Assembly: GCA_032622095.1 (NCBI GenBank)
Contig: CP136064.1
Location: 40,070,912 to 40,134,911 of the forward strand
Reading direction: 5' to 3'
Origin: Siphonodentalium dalli
Lineage: Eukaryota; Mollusca; Scaphopoda; Gadilida; Siphonodentaliidae
Length of the DNA stretch: 64,000 nt
Shown here: piece after piece, positions 55,506 through 64,000 of the stretch
Layout: each line of letters opens with the position of its first letter
Position numbering within the stretch: the stretch's first letter is position 1
Notes under the pieces: model-generated
What the model was told of the DNA's origin: nothing
Seen by the model: only the letters and a program-made list of their open reading frames with translations
Database searches by the model: none
Position numbers and translations under genes: made by a program

Positions 55506-55945
55506 TATGAAGACAGTGGAATTTTTGCAGGTAAATATATGTTGTCGCAAAGGGTTTGGCTGTCTTTGTATTTAGAGAGTGGAATTTTTACAGGTAGATA
55601 ATTGACTCCTTAACCATTCAGAATTATGGGTATTTTTTCAGGATTTAGTCGGAAATATTGCTTGTTGACATTCATCAGAAAGCTCTCAGTGAGAGCTTTC
55701 CGATGAATGGCAACAAGCCATATTTCCGAAAATCCTGAAGAAAAAAATTACCCATAATTCTGCTTTGGTTAAGGAGTCAATTATTTAGGGCATTACAGTA
55801 TATGTTTGGTAAATATATGTTGTGGCAAGGAGTGTATCCGACCTGTTATGAAGACAGTGTAATATTTACTGGTAGATATATGTTGTTGCAAAGCTTTGAT
55901 GTAATAATGAAGACAGTATAATTTTTCAGGTGAATGTCTGTTGTG
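55506..55945. repeat. Degenerate ~55-60 bp minisatellite, split by a MITE
   Basis: Units contain GAAGACAGTGKAATTTTTNC, AGGTAAATATATGTTGTSGC and AAAGGG-like ends, near 55507, 55577 (partial), 55801, 55850 and 55907. The hairpin MITE at 55599-55800 lies inside the array. Confidence 0.65.
55599..55800. mobile_element. Pogo/mariner-like hairpin MITE inside a minisatellite (left tip missing)
   Basis: Starts at TAATTGACTCCTTAACC without CAGTAATGCCC; the right arm is complete to GGGCATTACAGTA. Inserted within the repeat units on either side. Confidence 0.85.
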
Positions 55946-56638
55946 GCAAAGGGTACTGCTGCCTCGCGAGCGCTCATGTATAATAGGAGGGTCTCGCCCC
56001 CAACACCCTGAATCCTTAATACCAGTTAACAGATAGGGGTGAATCCTGTGTACAGGCAAATAAATACGGGATACAAGATATAGTAATTTCACACTAATAT
56101 TATAATTTTGTCCCAAATGTCCACAACCTCAACAATGGATTAAAAACTAGTTTACATAAAATTTGTGATTTTGACTAAGAAATACACAAAATTTCAATAA
56201 TTTGGTATCATAAAATCTGTGTACTGGCCTTTATAATGAATCTGTATACTGGTTATATTAGGCATATGAATCGTGTTAACAGTAGGGTATAAATCCTGTG
56301 TACCACTTAAAAATCACCTGAAATCCTCATCCTCCAAAAGGGGGTACACACACTCTCAAATTAAATTGAATTGGTATTGTTTTCTCAGTTAGGGTGCCCA
56401 GCATCCCAATATGCTAATTTGAGTACCCAGGATCTTAGAAATATTGTCAAGGTTACCCAGAATTTCCAAATCTTGTCTGCTAGGCATGCAAATGTATGTT
56501 ATTCTGAAAATATATTCTATGAAATGTTTATTCTGTCTTTAATCTCTTTACAGTGATAGGAGATAATCTGACATACTATTTATGCCACCAGATCCATTGT
56601 GAGATTGCATTGTTTTTCTTTGAATCAAATTCTCTAAT
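55946..56638. other. Intergenic, no supported gene
   Basis: The phrase AATCCTGTGTAC/TCTGTGTACTGG recurs near 56041, 56215 and 56290, perhaps an old repeat. No gene. Confidence 0.4.
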
Positions 56639-56745
56639 TTAACCCTTTCATGAGCGTCATATAGGGAGCCTCACAAATATAAGAGAACATACTGGCTTAC
56701 ATGGTCAATCTAAATATTGTTAGGCCAATGTATTTCATAGTTCCT
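56639..56745. mobile_element. Left end of a CCCTTTCATGA-type TTAA element (truncated)
   Basis: TTAACCCTTTCATGAGCGTC followed by AGGGAGCCTCACAAATATAA and GTTAGGCCAATGTAT, a decayed core block. No right end before the hAT-like element. Confidence 0.55.
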
Positions 56746-56852
56746 AGACCCCAATTTATAACAGTATATGTTTTTTCTTAAAAACTCAATTGACAAACAC
56801 GTGATTTCTTTCATTAAAATTTCCAGAAATGACATAATGTTATACATGTATG

Positions 56853-57533
56853 TAGGACTCTGCAAAGCTTCGAAATTTGATTCGATTTGCAAATCGAGCT
56901 GCTGATTCCATTCGATTTGATCACAGGATTCAATTATTTTCAAATCACAATTCTTGGCATTCTTGGATGAAAAAGAGCATTAACTATAGGTCTATCAGAA
57001 TAATTCTTCAAATTTTAGCCGTACTCGCTGTTTTTGTCTTATTTTAAACAGTTTACTTTGACAAATGGGAACAATCTTGGATCAATCTGAGATACTAGTA
57101 TGTTTGTCCAGGCAGTATTGAAATGTACTTGAAGACTTTCAATGTTCATAATTTTTTAAAACCCACAAACTCTACCAGCTTCTATAATTTTGAAAATGAG
57201 AAGATTTTTGTTTCGACTGAAACTTCAGCGGTTCGCCCGTGGGTCTTATACATTGTAACACGCTCAATCAACCTAGCCCCTACAGCCTTGTAAACATAGT
57301 AATACTGCTGAGTTGGTCTTTATTCGATGATTTTGGTCGCGAAGTTACACATATTCACGAAACTTATATTATATTACTCATGTTTGTTGAAACAGGTATT
57401 TTGATATCCAGATTGGGCTCATCCTTATACTGGTATTCGATTTGATATATTGTTTTCATTCACAAATATTACCTCTGATTCAATTCGAGATTCGATTAAA
57501 TTTGACTGTAAATACGCTATTCGCAGGAGCCTA
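56853..57533. mobile_element. Non-autonomous hAT-like element, 681 bp, exact 8-bp TSD
   Basis: CATGTATG at 56845-56852 and 57534-57541. Ends TAGGACTCTGCAAAGC and, inverted, TAGGCTCCTGCGAATAGC. Both subterminal zones are rich in TTCGATTTG / AATTCGA words. An 8-bp TSD with this kind of end fits hAT (family knowledge). No transposase frame. Confidence 0.82.
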
Positions 57534-57541
57534 CATGTATG

Positions 57542-57729
57542 TTATATCTGGTGATGCTCATCTAAAAGTACAGAAACAAAACACAAAATTTCGTTAAAAT
57601 GAAACCAACGCATAAGTTGTGTCACCATGGCATACTGCAAAAATTTCAACTCATGACAGCATTATGCCATTGAATAGTGTATGGGTGGAAAATATACTAT
57701 GAGTAACAATATTATTTTCCAGATACATG
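57542..57729. other. Intergenic spacer
   Basis: Short spacer between two elements; nothing recognised. Confidence 0.5.
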
Positions 57730-57935
57730 TACTGTAATGCTCTAAATAATTGACTCCTTAACCACAGCAGAATTATGGGTAACTTTTCAGGATTTAGTCG
57801 GAAATATGGCCTGTTGCCATTCATCGGAAAGCTCTTTCCGATGAATTGCAACAAGCCATATTTCCAACTAAATTTTTAAAAGTTACCCATAATTCTGCTG
57901 TGGTTAAGGAGTCGATTAATTAGGGCATTACTGTA
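57730..57935. mobile_element. Pogo/mariner-like hairpin MITE, full length
   Basis: TACTGTAATGCTCTAAATAA ... GGGCATTACTGTA with a shortened apex (GGAAAGCTCTTTCCGATGAA). Confidence 0.88.
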
Positions 57936-58582
57936 TGTGTCTTCAACTCAGATATATTACTTTATTTTAATATCCATAAACTATAATTAAGAAATGAGTG
58001 TAGTGGGTGTGTGTGTTATTGTGAGATACGGTGCCGTGGTTGTTGGGGCACATGAATGTATTCTTGTTTATTTTCACAATTTTGCAGAGAATTTGAGACT
58101 AGCCCACGGAGCACATTAAGTCAGCCCAATATAAGATTTTCAAGCACTTAGCAATGATAGCGTGATCGATATAAATAACTAGCTTCAGATGAAATTTGGC
58201 TGAACTTTTAATAGCTCTCCCAATTATACTGCTGATCGCTTTTAGTGATTAGGTCAACAATTTGTGACGTCGTGTATGTGTTATGGTCTCTGTTATTGGG
58301 GTATGAAACGGATGACCCAATTGGCAGTTGACCAATCACCAAACAGGATTCAGTGTAACACGGACGGTCTATGTAAATATTAAACTATAAAAAAAATTGA
58401 TTTTTCCCCAAAGAACGACTTTCAATGACTGTAAGGCTGCGATATTGTATAACATATATTTTAAAATTAGCAAACATCTTCTGGGACTCCGAAAAATTCA
58501 AAAAGTTCAACTGTATTCAGGTGTCACATTCCATGTTGTCATAAAAAGTATGTATAATGTAGTTGCTCTGTTCAAATACATG
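57936..58582. other. Intergenic, no supported gene
   Basis: AT-rich; nothing recognised. Confidence 0.45.
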
Positions 58583-58799
58583 TACAGTAATGCTCTAAGT
58601 AATCGACCTCTTAACCAAAGCAGAATTATGGGTAACTTTTCAGGATTTAGTCGGAAATATGGCTTGTTGCCATTCATCGGAAAGCTCTCCCCGAGAGCTT
58701 TCTGATGAATGGCAACAAGCCATATTTCCGACTAAATCCTGAAAAGTTACCCATAATTCTGCTTTGGTTAAGAGGTCGATTACTTTGAGCATTACTGTA
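58583..58799. mobile_element. Pogo/mariner-like hairpin MITE, full length
   Basis: TACAGTAATGCTCTAAGTAA to GAGCATTACTGTA. Same GCTCT variant of the end as the copy at 54820. Arms almost perfectly paired. Confidence 0.9.
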
Positions 58800-59060
58800 T
58801 GTGTACATGGTTGTGGTAGATGTTGTTTCTGGTAGATGTTATTTCCGGTAGATGTTGTTTCCGGTATTTCCTGTTGTGTCTGTCTCAATGTCTCTCAATG
58901 TAAAATCTCATGTTGCTATTAAAATAGTGTTATGAATTTCTATCAATGTGCTTCAAGTTCTATGAAATGTATTTCTATGCTGTGTTTTCTGTAAGAACTT
59001 CTTCAACCATTTTGAGTAGTTAGTCTATACATTGATTGTATTAAACAAATTTTCAAGGTA
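58800..59060. other. Intergenic with a short TGTTGTTTCYGGTAGATG repeat
   Basis: Three consecutive ~20-bp units of TAGATGTTGTTTCTGG / TAGATGTTATTTCCGG at 58818-58867. No gene. Confidence 0.55.
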
Positions 59061-59184
59061 GCAGAATGAGGTCCCCAGAGGGTGAATTCAGAGTGATGCT
59101 ACCCCGCATAGCGGGTTAGCATCACCAAATTCACCCTCTGGGGACCTCATTCTGCAAATGACAGACACCCTATTTCAAGGCTTG
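59061..59184. mobile_element. hAT-like palindromic MITE, one hairpin half
   Basis: Matches one hairpin half (GCAGAATGAGGTCCCCAGAG ... CTCATTCTGC) and the right terminus (ATTTCAAGGCTTG) of 45823-46076. Confidence 0.78.
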
Positions 59185-59283
59185 TACCCATCCAGTAGTC
59201 GTTTGATTTATCAACCATTTAACCCTTCATTTACTAAATGGATTCTCCCACTCAGCTATGAAGGTATACATTGGAATAATATA

Positions 59284-59700
59284 TGTGACCCGCCATATCA
59301 AATCCAGTCGTAAGTCGGGATTTTTTACCCTGTGCCAATGCATTCTCTTATATATGCGAGTCGACCATAGGTCGCCTCGCATATATAAGAGAATGCATTG
59401 GCCTAACAATTTTTTATCATTTTTTTTAAATAAATGTTTCTTACAATTTTTAGGACATAAAATAAAAAACATCCATTACCCTGCAGGGAGCCCCACACAT
59501 ATATAGAAGCATATAGAAGAGTGTTGTCTGCTCATGTTTGTCTGGGGCTCTGTATGGGTGAAATTATAAAATTGTTAAAGAATACAAGAAAAAATTATTA
59601 AAATTGTAAAAAATTGTTAGGCCAATGCATTCTCTTATATATGCATTGGCACAGGGTAAAAAAAATCACGACTTATGTCTGGATTTGATATGGCGGGTCA
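59284..59700. mobile_element. TGACCCGCC-family TIR element, copy 2
   Basis: Same ends and layout as 50599-51051, with the central CCCTGCAGGGAGCCCC segment. Core block 1 (59335-59403) is complete. Core block 2 (59621-59652) has collapsed to a 30-bp perfect palindrome by loss of its centre. Confidence 0.85.
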
Positions 59701-60016
59701 AATATTATTCATCTGAAGGGGTGTTTAGATTGAAGCAGTCAGCAGACAGATGAAAAGATAATACAAGTGCAGAATTATTTCTATTAATTGGTGAGATATG
59801 TTCAGATAATAAGTTCAACAAACAACCTATGGTCATTTGTTGAACTTATATCTAAATATTCCCTAAGTGTAGTTAGTCAGTGAGTGTTTAGTGAAGAAAG
59901 GGTTACTCTAAGCAAATGGGGTAACCCAGTCGATATGGGTAGGGGCAGAGGAAACATCTCTTTTTCAACTCAAGTGAAATTAAGTGAAACTGCTAAAGAA
60001 TCTCAGAAAGAGAGGA
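59701..60016. other. Intergenic, no supported gene
   Basis: An inverted pair ATAAGTTCAACAAACAACCT / CATTTGTTGAACTTAT lies at 59810-59850. No gene. Confidence 0.5.
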
Positions 60017-60126
60017 TACAGTAATGCCCTAAGTAATCAACTCCTTAACCACAGCAGAATTATGGGTAATTTTTCAGGATTTAGTCGGAAATATGGCTTG
60101 TTGCCATTCATCGGAAAGCTCTCCCC
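60017..60126. mobile_element. Pogo/mariner-like hairpin MITE, left half only
   Basis: TACAGTAATGCCCTAAGTAA to CATTCATCGGAAAGCTCTCC, breaking exactly at the hairpin apex, where the duplicated segment beginning at 60128 takes over. Confidence 0.82.
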
Positions 60127-60127
60127 T

Positions 60128-60900
60128 AACGCCCCTTTGTGCAGGGTCCACAGGTCCCTCCAATGCTGAATAAAGGCTCCCAAAGTGAGCTTGCATGTTT
60201 CAGCTAGTAATTGTATAATATGATAAAAATTTCACAAGATTGTATTTGTACCTTGAAATTGTTTTTAGAGTTGGTAAGGAAACCCCAACCACAAATATTT
60301 TTATCTTTGGCCTTCCATGACTGGAGCTTAAAATTTTGCGAAAACCCTTTGCCAATGCATTCTCTTATATATGCAAGTCTTCAATAGGGAGCCTCGCATA
60401 TTTAAGAGAATACATTGGCCTAACAATATTTACCTTGACCTTGTAAGGGAGTGCATTCTTTTCTACATGCGAGGCTCCCTATGGGAGACTCACATATATA
60501 AGAGAATGCATTGGCACATGATCTTTAATGCTGCACCAGTGCAGCTCCCGTCATGGAAAGATTAAAATAGGTTTGGTAAGGAAACCCCAACCACACAGCT
60601 GAACCACATATATTTATTTTTTGTTTGACCTTGCATTTCTCAATACTTGGCTATTAAACTATACAGCATATACCAGTATGAACCCTGATAAGGCTTCCAT
60701 TTCCCCAGTAATTGTCTCATCCATCCTGTTACATTAATATGGCTTTATGATTAGATCATTAGAGTCAGTAGATCAAGGTGAAGGAGATCAGATGGCTAGA
60801 AGCCATTTTGACTGCTGTGTGTACATTTCGCAATGTATCTTTTATACAGAACATGTTATAGATATGTTAATTTTAGTCCTAATTACACCAGTGTTTGGAT
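60128..60900. repeat. Left copy of a ~780-bp direct segmental duplication
   Basis: Collinear with 63217-64000: TGCAGGGTCC, ATGCTGAATAAAGGCTCCCA, GCATGTTTCAGCTAGTAAT, GGTAAGGAAACCCCAA, the paired core hairpins, TTTGACCTTGCATTTCTCAA, GTCTCATCCATCCTGTTACA, GATCAAGGTGAAGGAGATCA, ACATGTTATAGATATGTTAA. Clearly diverged by substitutions and small indels. Confidence 0.88.
60320..60566. mobile_element. Core-hairpin element of CATGACGGGAGC type (left end eroded)
   Basis: Starts CCATGACTGGAGC without TTAA and ends GCTCCCGTCATGGAAAGATTAA. Two core blocks at 60351-60420 and 60450-60514 with GGGAGCCTCGC / GCGAGGCTCCC loops. Confidence 0.75.
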
Positions 60901-60926
60901 ACCACAATACAGATAATTAACAGAGT

Positions 60927-61076
60927 TACAGTAATGCCCTACATAATCAACTCCTTAACGACAGCAGTGAGAGCTTTCCGATGAATGGCAACAAGCCATA
61001 TTTCCAACTAAATCCTGAAAAGTTACCCATAATTCTGCTGTGGTTTAATGAGTCGATTACTTATGGCATTACTGTA
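60927..61076. mobile_element. Pogo/mariner-like hairpin MITE, most of left arm deleted
   Basis: TACAGTAATGCCCTACATAA then CAGCAG joined directly to GTGAGAGCTTTCCGATGAAT, and the complete right arm. Confidence 0.82.
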
Positions 61077-61100
61077 TGTCCTATTATCATTTTATATAAA

Positions 61101-61203
61101 CAAGCCTTGAAACTGTGTGTCTGTCATTTGTAGAATGAGGTCCCCAGAGGGTGAATTTAGTGATGCTATCCTGCATGGTGGGCAAGCTTAGGTCATTACT
61201 GTA
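61101..61203. mobile_element. hAT-like MITE left fragment fused to a pogo-like MITE right tip
   Basis: CAAGCCTTGAAACTGTGTGT ... GTGATGCTATCC is the left quarter of the 45823-46076 family. At 61190 it runs into TTAGGTCATTACTGTA, the right tip of the hairpin MITE family. Confidence 0.65.
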
Positions 61204-61624
61204 TACTCTATGATGAAATCCATTCAGTAATAACAGGGTTAATTTAGAATAATTCTTTATCGGAGGATGACTCGCGTTCTGATTGAATAGACATCCTTCC
61301 TTGACATCATGACATTATTTGGCCTGACATGATCACGAATTAATTGTACCGGCTAGCGTTCAAGTTACCCGCAGTGCTGATATACGTAGGCGACTTTCTA
61401 GTTAATATCTAGATAAAATCCATCCTCAGCCCTCACTGGATCATTAGTATTTTCAGAGGGAGTAGTACTGTGGATAAATATGTTTTTTGTTCTTGGACTG
61501 GATGATTTAATTGTCAGACCTTCCTCAAAGGACTAATAACAGATATTCATTTATTATAACTACACAGATATGGAACCAGTTGTATTCAGTCAGGTATACA
61601 TATACTATTATATATATCTTCTCC
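61204..61624. other. Intergenic, no supported gene
   Basis: Nothing recognised. Confidence 0.45.
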
Positions 61625-62157
61625 AGGCCAGGGACCAGTCTAGAGGGTGACTTGGGAGACATCTTCCTAAAATGTGCCACTTCTCCCTATTTTTGTCCCA
61701 GGTAGAAGTGACTTCTTTATCATAAACCGCTATATGCATATGTCCCAACAGCATGATTAAAGTATATTTATTGTTTATTATGGTGTTTTTACTCGCTATA
61801 CTGGCATTATAAATGGGTTCTTGGGTTGCATACTACAGTGATGCCCTAAATAATCGACTCCTTAACCACAGAAGAATTATGGGTAATTTTTCAGGATTTA
61901 GTCGGAAATATGGCTTGTTGGCAACAAGCCATATTTCCAACTAAATCCTGAAAAATTACCCATAATTCTGCTGTGGTTAAGGAGTCGACTATTTAGGGCA
62001 TTACTGTACTTATTGGATCATAGCAGGGTGATTTTGGGGTGTAAATTTGAACTTCATCATTGTTACTTCTCCCTGATAACAGTCCACTTCTCCCTAATAA
62101 ACAAACAAGGAGAAGTGATTTCTCCTAATTTGAATGTCTTGGCTGGTCCCTGCTCCA
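61625..62157. repeat. Possible TIR element with CAGGGACCAG ends carrying a MITE
   Basis: CCAGGCCAGGGACCAGTC at 61624 and CTGGTCCCTGCTCC near 62144 are inverted, with ACTTCTCCCT repeated inside both ends. The hairpin MITE at 61834-62008 lies within. The pairing is suggestive only. Confidence 0.4.
61834..62008. mobile_element. Pogo/mariner-like hairpin MITE (apex deleted)
   Basis: TACAGTGATGCCCTAAATAA ... GGGCATTACTGTA. The apex reads GGCTTGTTGGCAACAAGCC, so ~40 bp of stem tip were lost symmetrically. Confidence 0.88.
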
Positions 62158-62333
62158 AACTATGGAAATTGCTAAAATGAGTCAGGCTGCAAGATAGTAT
62201 GTGATATTATGGAATTTTGGCCATTTCAGAAATCCCTGTCCCTGTTCTGTTGGCTTCTTAGATTCAGACCTGTTTCATCAACTCCAGGAGGAAGTAAGGC
62301 CAGGAAGTAAAGCAAAAAGTATTTTACCCATCC

Positions 62334-62847
62334 CAGCCCTGTTAATTTGCGTCGGCTATCGGCTGAGCCAAGGCAAATACCGAGGCAAAAACATATTTTT
62401 TAGCCAAGGCAAACTTCAGAACCTGCTAATGCAAAGCAAAATTGAAACAATTTTATGAAGACATATATTTTATTAATCATCCCAAAATACAGTTTAACAA
62501 AAATATATTGAATCATGATAACATATGATGAGAAATAGGGATTGGAGCACAAGTTAAATATTACAACTTAAAAAATCTGCAGACATTGCTGATAAATACT
62601 TTGGAAGTCTGCAGACAGAAAAAATTTAATGTTGAATGCCAAGGTCTACTGAGACAATCAGCAATTTTAAGCCAGACCCAACAAAAGTCTACAATGATAA
62701 TGGACTAAGTTCAGTTGTAAACTTAAGTTATGTATAGAGCATGCAACTATGCTGACCCTAGACTGTTTAGCCCAGGAAATAATTATAGCACAGGAGATTT
62801 TATAGCCTAGGCAAATGTCTGCTAATTAACAGGGCTGCCTGGATGAC
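62334..62847. repeat. Possible hAT-like element, CAGCCCTGTTAATT ends
   Basis: CAGCCCTGTTAATTTGCGTC at 62334 and, inverted, GCAGCCCTGTTAATTAGCAG ending ~62847. AAGGCAAA / GCCTAGGCAAA words lie near both ends. I could not match an 8-bp target duplication. Confidence 0.45.
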
Positions 62848-63216
62848 ATGATCCTGTAATAGGAGGTGAGATCAGCCTGGTATGAAAAATACTTTTATTT
62901 GTCAAGCTGAGTAACCCCTTCAGTGTGGCTAAAACAGCAAATGTAACAATCAAGACATTTCTTTTTCCTAATCTTTAACCCTTTCAGTGCCAAGTGAATA
63001 ACATATATAAGTCCACAATGGGCTTATTCAAGAATCAAGTCCTACATGAACCAATGTCAATATTTAGGTCCAATAATAACATATTTACATGAGGATATAT
63101 TGAAGTAGCATTAAATATTATTTATATATATAAAAGAGTAGGATATGTCTGTCCTTTGCGCGAAGTGCACAGATGGGCTGCAGGCCCCTAATGCACAAAG
63201 GGGCCACAGGCCCGTT
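62848..63216. other. Intergenic; stray end of the CCCTTTCAGTGCCA family
   Basis: TTAACCCTTTCAGTGCCAAG at about 62977 is a left end of the TTAA family without a partner. At 63150-63210 two CTGCAGGCCCCT / GGGGCCACAGGCCC phrases form a short inverted GC-rich pair. Confidence 0.5.
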
Positions 63217-64000
63217 TATGCAGGGTCCGCATGTCCCTCAGATGCTGAATAAAGGCTCCCAAAGGGAGCCTGCATGTTTCAGCTAGTAATATATCATATG
63301 ATAAAAATTTCACAAGATTGTATTTGTACCATGAAATTGATTTTACCATAGATGGTTTAAAATAGTGTTGGTAAGGAAACCCCAATCACAAATATTTTTT
63401 TCTTTGGCCTCGCATTTCTCAATACTTGGCTATTAACCATTCCATGACTGGAGCTTATTAAAATTTTGCGAAAATCCTGTGCCAATGCATTCTCTTAAAT
63501 ATGCGAGTCTCCAATAGGGAGCCTCGCATATATAAGAGAATACATTGGTCTAACAATATTTACCTTGACCTTGTAAGGGAGTGCATTCTCTTATATATAT
63601 ATATATGCGAGGCTCCTTATGGCTGACTCGCAAATATAAGAGAATGCACTGGCTCATGATCTTTAATGCTGCACCAGCACAGCTCCCGTCATGAAAAGGT
63701 TAAAATAGGGAAACCCCAACCAGAAGTAATTTTTTATTTGACCTTGCATTTCTCAATACTTGGCTATTAAACTATACAGCATATACCAGTATGAACCCAG
63801 CTGATAAGACTTATATTTCCCCAGTAATTGTCTCATCCATCCTGTTACATTAATATGGCTTTATGAGTAGATCATTAGAGTCAGTAGATCAAGGTGAAGG
63901 AGATCAGATGGCTGGAAGCTATTTCGACTGCTGGGTCTCCGTTTCATAATGTTTCCTTACAGAACATGTTATAGATATGTTAATTATAGTCCTAATTACG
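63217..64000. repeat. Right copy of the ~780-bp segmental duplication (runs to the window edge)
   Basis: Partner of 60128-60900; similarity continues to the last base of the window, so the duplicated unit may be longer. It contains an additional CTCGCATTTCTCAATACTTG segment upstream of its hairpin element that the left copy lacks there. Confidence 0.88.
63433..63703. mobile_element. Core-hairpin TTAA element, CATGACGGGAGC family, complete
   Basis: TTAA 63433-63436 and 63700-63703; ends TTAACCATTCCATGACTGGA and the reverse of GCTCCCGTCATGAAAAGGTTAA. Two core blocks at 63479-63550 and 63580-63655, the second with an expanded (TA)n centre. Confidence 0.82.

Noticed and set aside
47300-63655. 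Whether the repeated hairpins form a CRISPR-like or microRNA array
   Set aside because: Blocks are not evenly spaced, spacers are the bodies of distinct TIR elements, and the genome looks metazoan. A hairpin this long could enter small-RNA pathways, but no precursor structure specific to miRNA could be shown by reading.

Overview
This looks like nuclear DNA from a metazoan, most likely a marine lophotrochozoan such as a mollusc. That is an inference. It rests on two acetylcholine-receptor-like Cys-loop channel genes of a kind that is strongly amplified in molluscs, on LINE debris with endonuclease and reverse transcriptase domains, and on a dense load of AT-rich hairpin MITEs. There are no operons, Shine-Dalgarno sites or CRISPR arrays, and no tRNA or rRNA gene was recognised. 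The only two convincing intact host genes are single-exon Cys-loop receptor paralogues on the minus strand, at 6477-7640 and 26223-27392. Their proteins are about 82% identical by hand alignment, and roughly 90 bp of 5' flank is also conserved.

Layout. 1-6 kb: a possible decayed exon at the left edge, a LINE 3' fragment (2.6-3.8 kb), two copies of a dispersed repeat and an inverted-repeat (foldback) element. 6.5-7.6 kb: receptor copy A. 8.3-19.2 kb: a nest of retroelements. A plus-strand LINE (9.8-19.2 kb) is split by a 5.3-kb minus-strand LINE that still shows ORF1 and ORF2. It is split again by a 1.0-kb DNA element with a 9-bp target-site duplication. The 5.3-kb insertion is bracketed by an 891-bp direct duplication of target sequence (3 mismatches, no indels). 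20.7-22.9 kb: a LINE C-terminal fragment, a TIR element, a possible membrane-protein exon and a perfectly in-phase 16 x 31-bp minisatellite. 24.9-27.4 kb: a TTAA foldback element and receptor copy B, which lies inside a widely spaced inverted repeat. 28-45 kb: tandem repeats, more TTAA elements, several 0.5-1.9 kb TIR elements, a 35-nt G run and a possible two-frame membrane-protein pseudogene. 44.9-64 kb: almost no coding signal, but a dense cluster of palindromic MITEs from at least six TIR families.

The most unusual structure is in the right third and at 30.5 kb. One hairpin block, beginning CCAATGCATTCTCTTATAT, occurs about fifteen times. It sits inside elements whose outer ends belong to four different TIR families (CCCTTTACCCAACA, CCCTTTCAGTGCCA, a CATGACGGGAGC type, and TGACCCGCCATATC). 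Blocks often come in facing pairs, giving palindromes of palindromes. It behaves like an exchangeable internal cassette of MITEs and is the best candidate here for something undescribed.
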